A stretch of DNA of 64,000 nucleotides from Streptomyces echinatus (GTDB lineage Bacteria > Actinomycetota > Actinomycetes > Streptomycetales > Streptomycetaceae): positions 310,001 to 374,000 of the forward strand of contig NZ_JACHJK010000006.1 in the NCBI RefSeq assembly GCF_014203595.1, written 5' to 3'. The position numbers were made by a program, and so were the translations under genes. Shown here one piece after another: positions 32,358 through 41,420 of this stretch. The notes under the pieces are model-generated. The model was not told the DNA's origin and searched no databases. It saw only the letters and a list, made by a program, of their open reading frames with translations. Position 1 is the first letter of the stretch, and every line of letters begins with the position of its first letter.

Positions 32358-35300
32358 ACGCCACGCGCTGCTGGCCGCCCAGGAGGGCATCTGGACCGGC
32401 CAGCGGCTCGACCCCGGCAGTCCCGCGTACAACACGGCCGAGTACGTGCGGATCGACGGCCCGGTGGACCCGGCCGTGTTCGACGCCGCCCTGCACCAGG
32501 TGGTCGCGGAGACCGAGGCCCTGAACGCCACGTTCGTCGTCGACGAGGAGGGCAGGCCCTGGCAGGTCGACGCCCCCGCCGGCGACTGGCGCCTGCACAC
32601 CGCCGACCTGACCGCCGAGCCCGATCCGCGGGCGGCGGCCCTGGCCTGGATGGACCGGGACCTGGCCCGGCCCGTCGACCTCACGCGCGGCCCCCTCTTC
32701 GGCCACGCCCTGCTGCGGACCGGGCCCGAGCAGTACCTCTGGTACCACCGCGTGCACCACATCGCCCTCGACGGCTTCGGCCTGTCACTGGTCGCCCGCC
32801 GGGTCGCCCAGGTCTACACGGCCCGGGCGGCGGGCGAACCGGTGCCGGACAGCGGCTTCGGCACCCTGGCCGCCGTGCGCGAGGAGGAGCGCGCCTACCG
32901 CGCATCGGCACGCTTCGCCGAGGACCGCGCCCACTGGGCGGACCGGTTCGCGGACCGGCCGGCCGTGGCGAGCCCCGCCGGGCGCACCGCCCTGCCCGCG
33001 CGCACCTTCCACCGGCAGGTCGTGGACCTCGACGGAACACGGACGCGGGCCCTGCGCTCCGTCGCCCGCGAACTGGGGGTGACCTGGTCCGAGATCCTGC
33101 TGGCCGTGACCGCGGCCCAGCTGCACCGGGCGACCGGGGCCCCCGAGACCGTCCTCAGCCTCCCGGTGATGGGCCGCCTCGGTTCCGTCTCGCTGCGGGT
33201 CCCGTGCATGGTCCGCAACATCCTGCCCCTGCGCGTCGCCGTCGGCCGGTCGGACACCCTGCGCGAACTCGCCGCCCGGATCTCCCGCGAGCTCCGCGGC
33301 GGGCTGCCGCACCAGCGCTACCGCTACGAACGACTGCGGCGCGACCTCCGACTGGTGGGCGGGCAGCGCCGGTTGTCCGGTCCGGGCGTCAACATCATGC
33401 CCTTCGCGTACGACCTGCGGTTCGCCGGACACCGCAGCACCGTGCACAACGTGTCCGCCGGCCCCGTCGACGACCTGGCCGTCAACGTCTACGACCGCTC
33501 CGAGGGCGCCGGACTGCGCATCGCCGTGGACGCCAACCCCGAGCTCTACACGGCGGCGGACACCGCCTCCTTCCAGCAGGGATGGCTGACCCTGCTGCGG
33601 GAAGCCGTCGCCTCCCCGGACCGCGCGCTGGGCGGCGCGCGGGCGGGCGGGACCGTCGCCGTGCTCGACGGGGGCCCGCTGCCCGGCCCCGCACACCCGG
33701 TCCTCGGCCTGATCGCCGAACACGCCGCCCGGCGCGGCGGAACCGTCGCGGTCGAACACGCGGGGCGGGACATCACGTACGCGCGGCTCTTCGGCGCGGC
33801 ACGTGAACTGGCCTGCCGACTGGCGGCCCGCCGGGTCGGCCGCGGTGACGTGGTCGTCGTCGCGCTGCCCCGGGGCGGCGACATCGTCACCGCCATCCTC
33901 GGTGTCCTGCTGTCCGGAGCCGCCTACTGCCCGGTCGACCCCGCCGCGCCCCCGGCTCGCAGGGCGGAGCTGCTCGACGACGCCCGCCCCGCGCTCGTCC
34001 TGACCACCGGCGCGCACGCCGACGCCTTCGGCGGCCACCGGGTTCTGCGCCTCGACCGGCCGGAGCCCGCGCCCGCGCCGGCCCCGCCGCCCCCGCCCGC
34101 ACCGGACGACCTCGCGTACGTCATCCACACCTCGGGCTCCACCGGACGCCCCAAGGGCGTCGAGATCGGCCACCGCGCCCTCGCGCACTTCGTCGCCGGC
34201 GCCACCCACCGCTACGGTCTCCGCCGCGAGGACCGTGTCCTGCAGTTCGCCCCGCCGCACTTCGACACCAGCGTGGAGGAGGTCTTCCTCACCCTCTGCG
34301 CCGGCGCCACGCTCGTCGTCCGTACCGACGACATGACCGACTCGGTCCCCGGGTTCCTGGACGCCTGCGCACGGCTGCGGATCAGCCTCCTCGACCTGCC
34401 CACCGCCTACTGGCACGAAGTGGCCCACGCCGTCTCCACCGGCGCCGCCGCCCTGCCCGCCGGGCTCGGCACCGTCGTCATCGGCGGTGAGGCGGCCCTG
34501 CCCGAGCGGGTCGACCGCTGGCGCGAGGCCGTCGGCACGCGCGTGCGGCTGCTGAACAGCTACGGCCCCACCGAGGCCACCGTGGCCGCCACCGTCGCCG
34601 ACCTCCACGACCCGGCCCTCGCCCCCGGCGACGTCCCCATCGGGCTGCCGCTGCCCGGCACCCGCGCGGCGGTCGTCGCCGGCGAACTCCACCTCCTCGG
34701 CGACAACCTGGCCGCCGGCTACCGGGGCGACCGCCCGGCGGACGCCGCCCGCTTCGCTCCCCTCGACGGGCTCCCCGGCGCGCCCCGCTCCTACCGCACC
34801 GGCGACCTCGTACGGATCGGCGACGACGGACAGCTGCGCCACCTCGGCCGGGCGGACGACGAGTTCAAGATCAGTGGGCACCGGGTGCACCCCGCCGAGG
34901 TCGAGAGCGCCCTGCTGACCCACCCGGGGGTCCGGGAAGCCGCCGTCGTCGGCCGGGCGGGCCGGGACGGGACACGGCACCTGATCGCACACCTCGTCGC
35001 GGACGGCCCGGCCCCCGACGCCGCCGCCGTCCGGGAGCACCTGCGCACGAGACTGCCCGCCGCGATGATCCCCTCGGCCGTCGAGTTCCGGGACCGGCTG
35101 CCTCGTACGAGCTCGGGCAAGACCGACCGGAACGCGCTCGTCGGGACGGCACCCGCGGAGCCGGTCACCCGGGCGGCGGAGGCGGACGGCGGCCTGGAGC
35201 GCACCGTCGCCACCGCCTGGCAGCAGGTGCTCGGCGTGGCCGCCCTCTCCGCGCGGGACGACGTGTTCGATCTGGGGGCCCAGTCGCTGCAGGCCATCCA

Positions 35301-36645
35301 GGTGGCAGGCCGGCTCGGTGCCGCCCTGCGCCGGGAGGTGAAGGTCGCCTGGCTCTTCCAGTACACGACCCCGGCCGAACTGGCGCGGTTCCTCGCGGCC
35401 GGGGTCCGGCCGACCGCCCCCGCGCTTCCCACGGCCGTACTCACCGACGCCCGGCTCGACCCGGACGTCCGGCCCGGCGACGGCCCGCGCCCGGACGGGC
35501 CTGCGTCCCGGATCCTGCTCACCGGCGCCACCGGCTTCGTCGGTGTACACCTGCTCGCCGCACTCCTCCGTGGCACCGGCGCGGAGATCGTGTGCACCGT
35601 CCGTGCCCCGAGCCCCGCCGAGGCCACCGCACGCCTCCACCAGGCCCTGGAGACCCACCTGATCCCCCTGGGGGACGAGGAGAGAAAACGCGTCACGGCG
35701 CTCCCCGCGGACCTGGGCCGCCCCCGTCTCGGCCTGGAGGAGACGCTCCTCGACGAACTGGCCCGCACCTGCGACGCCGTCTTCCACAACGCGGCGACGG
35801 TCAGCGTCCTGCGCGAGTACGCCACGCTCCGGGCCGTCAACACGGAGTCCACCAGGGACCTGCTGCGCCTCACGGCCGTGCGCTCCGTCCCCCTGCACTT
35901 CGTGTCGACGCTCTCCGTCGCCCCGCCCCTCGGCCTCGCCGCCGAGGTGCCGGAGGCGTTCCTGCCGCCCCACGCCGGACTGCGCTACGGCTACCAGCAG
36001 TCGAAATGGGCGGCCGAACGCCTGCTGGAACAGGCCGCCGAACGGGGCCTGCCGGTCACCGTGCACCGGCTCGGCCGGATCGTCGGCCCCCACGGCACCG
36101 GATACGTGAACGAACGGGACTTCCTGTGGCGTGTGCTGCGCGCCGGCGTGCCCGCGGGCCTCGTCCCCGACCTGTTCGAGGAGGAGACATGGACCCCCGT
36201 CGACCACGCAGCCGAGGCTCTGGTCCAGCTCTGCCTCGGACAGCGCCCTCCGGCGGCCACGGTCTTCAACCACGCGTCCGGCGCCCCGGTGCGGCTGAGC
36301 GACCTCTACGACTGGCTGGAGGAGTACGGCTACCCGCTGCGCCGGGTGTCCCTGGCCCGATGGCGGGCGGAACTGCCGCGCCTCAGCGGCGATACCGGTG
36401 TGACGGCGTCCGTGCTCGCCTTCTTCGAGTCCCTGGACGCGGACCCCGCCGAGGAGACCGGGCCCGGCCTGCGCCTCGGACGGATCCGCGCGGACAACGT
36501 CGTCAGTGGCCTGCGGGACAGTGCGATCAGCTGCCCGCCCGTCGGCCGGGACCTCGTCTTCCGCTATCTGGACCACTGCGTCGCGACCGGAACACTGCCT
36601 GCCCCGCCCACCGCACACGGCCGCCCCGCCTCGCCCGCGAAGTAG
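32344..36645 (+). CDS. scoA: Isonitrile lipopeptide NRPS, C-A-PCP-R (ScoA-like)
   Basis: 1433-aa single-module synthetase. The condensation domain (about 1-440) has HHIALDG with H138, H139 and D143. The adenylation domain (about 455-940) has HTSGSTGRPKG, FDTSVEE, NSYGPTEAT, YRTGDLV and the final Lys in TSSGKTDRNAL. Reading the binding-pocket positions by hand gives D-T-E-D-V-G-S-V-A-K, with the acidic residues of lysine-type codes. The PCP Ser is S981 (GAQSLQ). The reductase domain (about 1055-1425) has TGATGFVG and Y1217-K1221. Known homologs acylate both amines of lysine with isonitrile acids and release the product reductively. GTG start within the ACP gene. Confidence 0.95.
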   Translation: MPRPERHALLAAQEGIWTGQRLDPGSPAYNTAEYVRIDGPVDPAVFDAALHQVVAETEALNATFVVDEEGRPWQVDAPAGDWRLHTADLTAEPDPRAAALAWMDRDLARPVDLTRGPLFGHALLRTGPEQYLWYHRVHHIALDGFGLSLVARRVAQVYTARAAGEPVPDSGFGTLAAVREEERAYRASARFAEDRAHWADRFADRPAVASPAGRTALPARTFHRQVVDLDGTRTRALRSVARELGVTWSEILLAVTAAQLHRATGAPETVLSLPVMGRLGSVSLRVPCMVRNILPLRVAVGRSDTLRELAARISRELRGGLPHQRYRYERLRRDLRLVGGQRRLSGPGVNIMPFAYDLRFAGHRSTVHNVSAGPVDDLAVNVYDRSEGAGLRIAVDANPELYTAADTASFQQGWLTLLREAVASPDRALGGARAGGTVAVLDGGPLPGPAHPVLGLIAEHAARRGGTVAVEHAGRDITYARLFGAARELACRLAARRVGRGDVVVVALPRGGDIVTAILGVLLSGAAYCPVDPAAPPARRAELLDDARPALVLTTGAHADAFGGHRVLRLDRPEPAPAPAPPPPPAPDDLAYVIHTSGSTGRPKGVEIGHRALAHFVAGATHRYGLRREDRVLQFAPPHFDTSVEEVFLTLCAGATLVVRTDDMTDSVPGFLDACARLRISLLDLPTAYWHEVAHAVSTGAAALPAGLGTVVIGGEAALPERVDRWREAVGTRVRLLNSYGPTEATVAATVADLHDPALAPGDVPIGLPLPGTRAAVVAGELHLLGDNLAAGYRGDRPADAARFAPLDGLPGAPRSYRTGDLVRIGDDGQLRHLGRADDEFKISGHRVHPAEVESALLTHPGVREAAVVGRAGRDGTRHLIAHLVADGPAPDAAAVREHLRTRLPAAMIPSAVEFRDRLPRTSSGKTDRNALVGTAPAEPVTRAAEADGGLERTVATAWQQVLGVAALSARDDVFDLGAQSLQAIQVAGRLGAALRREVKVAWLFQYTTPAELARFLAAGVRPTAPALPTAVLTDARLDPDVRPGDGPRPDGPASRILLTGATGFVGVHLLAALLRGTGAEIVCTVRAPSPAEATARLHQALETHLIPLGDEERKRVTALPADLGRPRLGLEETLLDELARTCDAVFHNAATVSVLREYATLRAVNTESTRDLLRLTAVRSVPLHFVSTLSVAPPLGLAAEVPEAFLPPHAGLRYGYQQSKWAAERLLEQAAERGLPVTVHRLGRIVGPHGTGYVNERDFLWRVLRAGVPAGLVPDLFEEETWTPVDHAAEALVQLCLGQRPPAATVFNHASGAPVRLSDLYDWLEEYGYPLRRVSLARWRAELPRLSGDTGVTASVLAFFESLDADPAEETGPGLRLGRIRADNVVSGLRDSAISCPPVGRDLVFRYLDHCVATGTLPAPPTAHGRPASPAK

Positions 36646-36735
36646 CCGGCACTCCCCGGGAACTCCCCGGGCCGTCCCCCCGACTACTGCAACGGAACCC
36701 TCCACAGCACGAGCAACTCCCAGCAAGGAGCACGC

Positions 36736-37779
36736 ATGTCGAAGAAACGGCCGGTCGCCGTCGCCCTGGCCGGAGCCCTCTGCCTGGCGACCGCGGCCTG
36801 TGCCGACTCCTCGGCCGACCGGCCCGGCGGCACCGGCGCGGGGGCCGCCGCGGACGCCGCCAGGTCCGGCTACCCGGTGACCCTGGACAACTGCGGAGTG
36901 TCCGAGAAGTTCGACAAGCCGCCCAGCCGGGTGGTCGTGATGAACGGCGCCTCGGTGGCCGAGGTGTCCACCCTGCTCTCCCTCGGCCTCGGCGACCGTG
37001 TCGTCGCCAACCAGCAGAGCTACGGAATGTCCGAGGTCCCCGGCCGAGTCAAGGCCATCAAGGCCCTGCCCACCGGAAACGTCGAGGTCAACGACGCCTA
37101 CGACATCCCGCGCGAGGCGATGATCGGGCTGCGCCCCGACCTGGTGCTGTCCACGACGTCGTACGGCTTCGACGCCAAGAACGGCTTCGCCACCCGCGAC
37201 CAGCTGGAACAGGCCGGCGCCGCCACCTACGTCTCCCCGCAGGGCTGCACGCAGGACACCTCCGGCATGACCATCGCCGACAGCTACACCCTGCTGCGCG
37301 ACCTGGGGAAGATCTTCGCCGTGAGCGACCGGGCGGAGCGGCTGATCGCCGCCTCCGAGAAACACATCGCCGGGGTCTCCGCCAAGGTCGAGGGCACGAA
37401 GCGGCCCAGGGTCATGGTCCTGTTCTCCAACATGGCCATGGGCGGCAACGACTTCAGCTCGGTCGTCGCCAAGGGCATCTACAACGACATTCTCGCCAAG
37501 GCCGGCGGCACCAACGCCTTCGCGTCGGCGTCCAGGACCTCCTTCGCCGACCTGAGCAAGGAGAAGGTGGCCGCGACGGACGTCGACGCGCTCGTCGTCA
37601 TCGGCTACAACGACCCGAACCCGGCGGCCTACGCCAGGAAACTGCTGAAGGAGTTCCCCCAGTGGCCGGCCGCGAGGAACCACACGTACGTGACGCTGTC
37701 CGACTCGATGTACCTCGGCCCCAGCAACGACCTGGCCGTCGAGAAGATCGCCAGGATCCTCCACCCCGACAGGTTCTGA
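36736..37779 (+). CDS. ABC transporter substrate-binding protein (FecB/BtuF-type), probable metallophore receptor
   Basis: 347-aa class III binding protein. A signal sequence with a lipobox-like TAAC near residue 23 makes it a lipoprotein. The mature part has the two-lobed helical-backbone pattern of siderophore and B12 receptors: PPSRVVVMNG, LGLGDRVVANQ, LRPDLVLS and ALVVIGY. Several Met residues sit in loops (YGMSEVPG, SNMAMGGNDF, SDSMYLG). It follows the NRPS gene by 90 bp and precedes a matching permease and ATPase, so it probably captures the metal-isonitrile complex. No named substrate is proven. Confidence 0.9.
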   Translation: MSKKRPVAVALAGALCLATAACADSSADRPGGTGAGAAADAARSGYPVTLDNCGVSEKFDKPPSRVVVMNGASVAEVSTLLSLGLGDRVVANQQSYGMSEVPGRVKAIKALPTGNVEVNDAYDIPREAMIGLRPDLVLSTTSYGFDAKNGFATRDQLEQAGAATYVSPQGCTQDTSGMTIADSYTLLRDLGKIFAVSDRAERLIAASEKHIAGVSAKVEGTKRPRVMVLFSNMAMGGNDFSSVVAKGIYNDILAKAGGTNAFASASRTSFADLSKEKVAATDVDALVVIGYNDPNPAAYARKLLKEFPQWPAARNHTYVTLSDSMYLGPSNDLAVEKIARILHPDRF

Positions 37780-38810
37780 GCGGCCTGCGCCTCCCGCTCT
37801 GCGTCGCCGCCCTGCTGGTCGTCCTCGTCGCCGTCATGGTGGTCGCCGTGAGCATCGGGGCGGTCGGCATCCCGGTGTCCGACGTGTGGCGGATCCTCCT
37901 GCACCACGTCACCGGCCGGGGAGCCGCCGGCGACCCGGCGCTGGACCAGATCGTCTGGACCTTCCGGGCCCCCCGCGTCGCCCTGGCCGCCGTGGTCGGC
38001 GCGGGCCTGGCCGTCGCCGGGGCGGTGCTCCAGACCCTGGTCACCAACCCGCTCGCCGACCCCGTCGTGCTCGGCTTCTCCTACGGCGCCTCGCTGGGCG
38101 CCGTCCTGGTCATCACCCTCGGCGGTGTCGCGATCGGCGGGCTGGGCGGACTGGGCGTCTCCGGGGCGGCGTTCGCCGGCGCCCTCGCGGCCGGGGCCCT
38201 GGTCTTCGCCCTCGGACAGCGCAGGGGCCGGCTTGCCCCGACCCGGCTGGTCCTCGCCGGGGTGGCGGTCGGCTACGTCCTGCTGTCGGTGACCAGCTTC
38301 GTCCAGCTGCTGGCGACCCCCACCGAACTGCGCACCGTCATGTTCTGGATGCTGGGCAGCGTCGCCGGCGCGCAGTGGTCCCAACTGCCCGTCGCCACGG
38401 GCGTGGTCCTGGCGAGCACGCTCGTGCTCACGATGCTCGGACGACGGCTCAACGCGCTGCTGGCCGGCGACGAGTCCGCCACCGCACTCGGGGTCGACGT
38501 CAACCGGCTGCGCGCGGTCCTGCTGGTGATCAGCGCCCTGCTCACCGGCACCGTCATCGCGGTCGCGGGAGGCGTGGGCTTCGTCGGCCTGATGATCCCG
38601 CACCTGGTCCGTCTCACCGTCGGCGCCGACCACCGCCGGCTGCTGCCCCTGACCGCGCTCCTGGGCGCCGTCTACCTGGTCCTCGTGGACCTGCTCTCCC
38701 GTACCGTCAACCGCCCCAACGAACTGCCGCTGGGCATCCTCACCGCCCTGCTCGGCGCCCCGTTCTTCCTGTGGCTGCTGCGCCGCGACAAGGGCCTGGA
38801 CACCGCATGA
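37776..38810 (+). CDS. ABC transporter permease (FecCD/BtuC family)
   Basis: About 344-aa permease with around ten helices and family motifs RAPRVALAAVVGAGLAVAGAVLQ (in parts), NPLADPVVLG, GDESATALGVDVNRLR and GFVGLMIPHLVRL. The frame has no ATG, GTG or TTG before ATG 37836, and starting there would remove most of the first helix. I use CTG 37776, which overlaps the stop of the binding-protein gene (CTGA) and gives a full first helix. Start is therefore uncertain. It couples the receptor upstream with the ATPase 13 bp downstream. Confidence 0.87.
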   Translation: MSGLRLPLCVAALLVVLVAVMVVAVSIGAVGIPVSDVWRILLHHVTGRGAAGDPALDQIVWTFRAPRVALAAVVGAGLAVAGAVLQTLVTNPLADPVVLGFSYGASLGAVLVITLGGVAIGGLGGLGVSGAAFAGALAAGALVFALGQRRGRLAPTRLVLAGVAVGYVLLSVTSFVQLLATPTELRTVMFWMLGSVAGAQWSQLPVATGVVLASTLVLTMLGRRLNALLAGDESATALGVDVNRLRAVLLVISALLTGTVIAVAGGVGFVGLMIPHLVRLTVGADHRRLLPLTALLGAVYLVLVDLLSRTVNRPNELPLGILTALLGAPFFLWLLRRDKGLDTA

Positions 38811-38823
38811 GGCGGACCGCCGT

Positions 38824-39621
38824 ATGAAACTGACAGTGGACCGGCTCCACATCACCCTGGACCGCCGGCCGATCCTCCGGGACGTGCGCCTGGAGGCGGA
38901 GAAGGGCGACATCGTCGGGCTCGTGGGCCCCAACGGCAGCGGCAAGTCCACGCTGCTGCGCACCGTCTACCGCTCGCTGCGGCCCGCCGGCGGAGTGGTC
39001 GAGGTGGGCGGCGACGACGTGTGGCGGCTGTCCGCGCGCGCGGCCGCCCGCCGCACGGCGGCCGTCCTCCAGGACACCGGGGCCGTCACCGGCCTGTCCG
39101 TCATCGAGACGGTCGCCCTCGGCCGCACCGCTCACCACGGCCTGCTGGGCCGCGACGGCGCCGAGGACCGCCGAGCGGTGGCCGAGGCCGTCGCACGCTG
39201 CGGAGTCGAGCCCTTCGCGGACCGGGACTACGCGACGCTCTCCGGCGGCGAACGCCAGCGCGTCCTGCTGGCCCGCGCCCTCGCGCAGCGCCCGCGGCTC
39301 CTGGTCCTGGACGAGCTCACCAACCACCTCGACATCCGTGCCCGCTTCGAGCTCCTGGACCTGATCCGCAGCACCGGGATCACCACACTGGCGGTGCTGC
39401 ACGACCTGGACCTGGCCGCCCGTCTCTGCGACCACCTCGTGGTGCTCCACGAAGGCGCGGTGGTGGCGGCGGGCCCCGTGCTGGAGGTCCTGACGCCGGA
39501 CCTGCTCGCCGACGTCTTCGGCGTACGGGGCCGCACCGAGCGGCACCCGGACGGCGTCGTGCGCCTCACCTACGCGGCCCGGCCCCTCGCCGACGGCCGG
39601 GAGGCCGAGCCCGGCCGCTGA
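38824..39621 (+). CDS. ABC transporter ATP-binding protein (FecE/BtuD family)
   Basis: 265-aa ATPase with Walker A GPNGSGKST, signature LSGGERQ, Walker B LLVLDELTNHLD (Leu in place of the common Pro in DEPT) and the H-loop LHDLDLA. It completes the binding protein-permease-ATPase set and overlaps nothing; an ATG 13 bp after the permease stop is used. With its partners it should power uptake of the metal complex made by the adjacent NRPS pathway. Confidence 0.93.
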   Translation: MKLTVDRLHITLDRRPILRDVRLEAEKGDIVGLVGPNGSGKSTLLRTVYRSLRPAGGVVEVGGDDVWRLSARAAARRTAAVLQDTGAVTGLSVIETVALGRTAHHGLLGRDGAEDRRAVAEAVARCGVEPFADRDYATLSGGERQRVLLARALAQRPRLLVLDELTNHLDIRARFELLDLIRSTGITTLAVLHDLDLAARLCDHLVVLHEGAVVAAGPVLEVLTPDLLADVFGVRGRTERHPDGVVRLTYAARPLADGREAEPGR

Positions 39622-39722
39622 CCACCCCTCACCTGCCGTACGACACGGTCGGATCGGCCGACCGGCCGACCGGCTGACCGGCTGTCCGGCTGTCCGGGTT
39701 CGGACGGTCGGTCCCGCCCGCC

Positions 39723-39806
39723 GGGCGTCAGCCGTCGTGTGTCAGCCGCCGGGCGTCAGCCGTCGTGTGTCAGCCGCCGGGCCTCAGCCGTCGTGCGTCA
39801 GCCGTC
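39723..39806. repeat. Three 28-bp tandem repeats between the ABC ATPase and cbiO genes
   Basis: Units begin at 39723, 39751 and 39779. The first two are identical (GGGCGTCAGCC, GTCGTGTGTCAGCCGCC); the third differs at a few bases and overlaps the last codons and stop of cbiO. Each unit holds two GTCAGCCG-type half-units. Short GACCGGC/GTCCGGC repeats precede them at 39655-39690. Confidence 0.85.
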
Positions 39807-40667
39807 GGAGGAGACCGACGGCGCGGTCGGCGTGGGCGGCCCCGCCATGGCCGCCAGCTCCTCCGCGGTGCGCGGGCCCGACGCGCCACCGGGCAGCAAC
39901 CCCTGGAACCGCAGCAGTTGTGCGGCCGCGATGCCCCACGGCAGCCGCAGTCCCGCCTGCCGCAGGAGTTCCGTGCGGGCCAGTGTCGCGGCGGCGGGCC
40001 CGGTGCGCACCGCGGACGGGGTGAGCAGGGCCACGTCGTCGGCCCAGCGCAGGGCGAGGTCGACGTCGTGGGTGGCCATGACCACGGTGGTGCCGGACGC
40101 GCGCAGGCCGTCGAGGGTGCCGAGGAGCAGTTCCTGACCGTCCGGATCGAGGCCGGCGGTGGGCTCGTCGAGGATCAGCACCCGTGGCCGCATGGCGACG
40201 GCGCCCGCGATCGCGGTCCGTTTCCGCTGCCCGTAGGAGAGCAGATGGGTGGGCCGGTCCGCGAGGGCCGTGATGTCCAGCGCGGCCAGCGCCTCGTCCA
40301 CCCGCGCCCGCACCTCGTCGTCGGGCAGGCCGAGGTTCAGCGGCCCGAAGGACACGTCCTGGGCCACGGAGGCGGCGAACAGCTGGTCGTCCGGGTCCTG
40401 CACGACCAGCTGGACCGTCGTTCGCAACCGGGTCAGTCCCGCGCGGTCGTACGTCACCTGCCGCCCCTCGACCGCCAACCGGCCGGTACGCGGCTTCAGT
40501 CCACCGCTGAGCAGCCGCATCAGGGTGGTCTTGCCGCTGCCGTTGCGGCCGAGCAGGGCCAGTGCGCGGCCCTCGCGCACCTCGAAGTCGAGGCCGTCGA
40601 CCACGGTGGGGCCGTCCTCGTAGGCGAAGGACGCGCCGCGCAGGGCGACCAGGGCGGCCTCGGTCAT
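39798..40667 (-). CDS. cbiO: Cobalt ECF transporter ATPase
   Basis: 289-aa ATP-binding subunit of an energy-coupling factor transporter. Walker A LGRNGSGKTT, signature LSYGQRKRTAIAGA, Walker B VLILDEPTAGLD and switch His MATHDVDLA are present. The Q-loop reads QDPDDQLF, typical of CbiO/EcfA. It is the last gene of cbiMNQO and overlaps cbiQ by 4 bp. Its 3' end is part of a tandem repeat. Confidence 0.94.
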   Translation of the reverse strand: MTEAALVALRGASFAYEDGPTVVDGLDFEVREGRALALLGRNGSGKTTLMRLLSGGLKPRTGRLAVEGRQVTYDRAGLTRLRTTVQLVVQDPDDQLFAASVAQDVSFGPLNLGLPDDEVRARVDEALAALDITALADRPTHLLSYGQRKRTAIAGAVAMRPRVLILDEPTAGLDPDGQELLLGTLDGLRASGTTVVMATHDVDLALRWADDVALLTPSAVRTGPAAATLARTELLRQAGLRLPWGIAAAQLLRFQGLLPGGASGPRTAEELAAMAGPPTPTAPSVSSDG

Positions 40668-41413
40668 GTCAGCGGCCTTTCCAGTACGAGGGTGAGGGCG
40701 GTCAGCGACACCAGCAGGACCGCGCTCGCCGCCGTGAAGCGGACGGACACCCGGGCATCGGGCACCAGCACGCGCAGAGTGCCGTCGTAGCCGCGGCCGG
40801 CGAGACCGGACTGGAGGCGGGCCGCCCGGTCGAAGGCGCGGACGAACGCCGTCGCCCCCAGCCCCGACAGCGAACGCCAGGCCGCCGTCCGGGTGGTGTG
40901 CCCGAGCCGCGCGGCCTGCGCCTCACGGATCCGGCGCAGGGAGTCCAGCAGCAGGAAGCTCATGCGGTACGTGACCAGCGCGACGTCGACGACGGGCGCG
41001 GGCACCCCCGCCCGCACCAGCCGGGGGAGGAGGTCGGACATGGGGGTGGTGAACGCGAACAGCAGGACGCCGAGGGAGGCCGCCGACGTCCGCAGCAGCA
41101 GTTGCCCGGCACGGGCCGGACCGCCCTCGGCCAAGGCCACGAAGCCGTTCGGGCCGCCGACCTGGATCAGCAGGGTGGCGGCTCCGGTCACGCAGAAGCC
41201 CAGCGGCACCCGGTACGCACGCCACAGCCGGCGCCAGGGCACCCCCGCCGGGCCGAGCAGGACCACGAGCGCCGTCACCAGCACCAGGGCCGCGCCGGGC
41301 CAGGGGGGCAGCGAGATCGCGAAGACGGTGAGGCCGAGGCCCAGCACGGCCTTGTCCACGGGATGGCGGCGGCGCCAGCGACTGCTGTGCGCCGCCGCGT
41401 CGATCGGCAGCAC
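40664..41413 (-). CDS. cbiQ: Cobalt ECF transporter transmembrane subunit
   Basis: 249-aa membrane protein of the EcfT/CbiQ family: several helices then the ATPase-coupling helices with ARG-type motifs (RIREAQAARLG near 172 and LQSGLAGRGYDG near 212). The start is GTG 41413, eight bases after the cbiN stop; the open frame upstream is out of family. It couples CbiM/N to CbiO. Confidence 0.92.
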   Translation of the reverse strand: MLPIDAAAHSSRWRRRHPVDKAVLGLGLTVFAISLPPWPGAALVLVTALVVLLGPAGVPWRRLWRAYRVPLGFCVTGAATLLIQVGGPNGFVALAEGGPARAGQLLLRTSAASLGVLLFAFTTPMSDLLPRLVRAGVPAPVVDVALVTYRMSFLLLDSLRRIREAQAARLGHTTRTAAWRSLSGLGATAFVRAFDRAARLQSGLAGRGYDGTLRVLVPDARVSVRFTAASAVLLVSLTALTLVLERPLT

Positions 41414-41420
41414 GTCGGGC

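Noticed and set aside
32785..37764. A 1659-codon open frame on the minus strand across the NRPS
   Set aside because: It is the antisense shadow of the NRPS and importer genes, a usual effect of high G+C; its residues are Gly/Arg/Asp-rich without domains.
39723..39806. CRISPR array
   Set aside because: Units are 28 bp but joined directly without spacers, and no cas genes are near; it is a plain tandem repeat.
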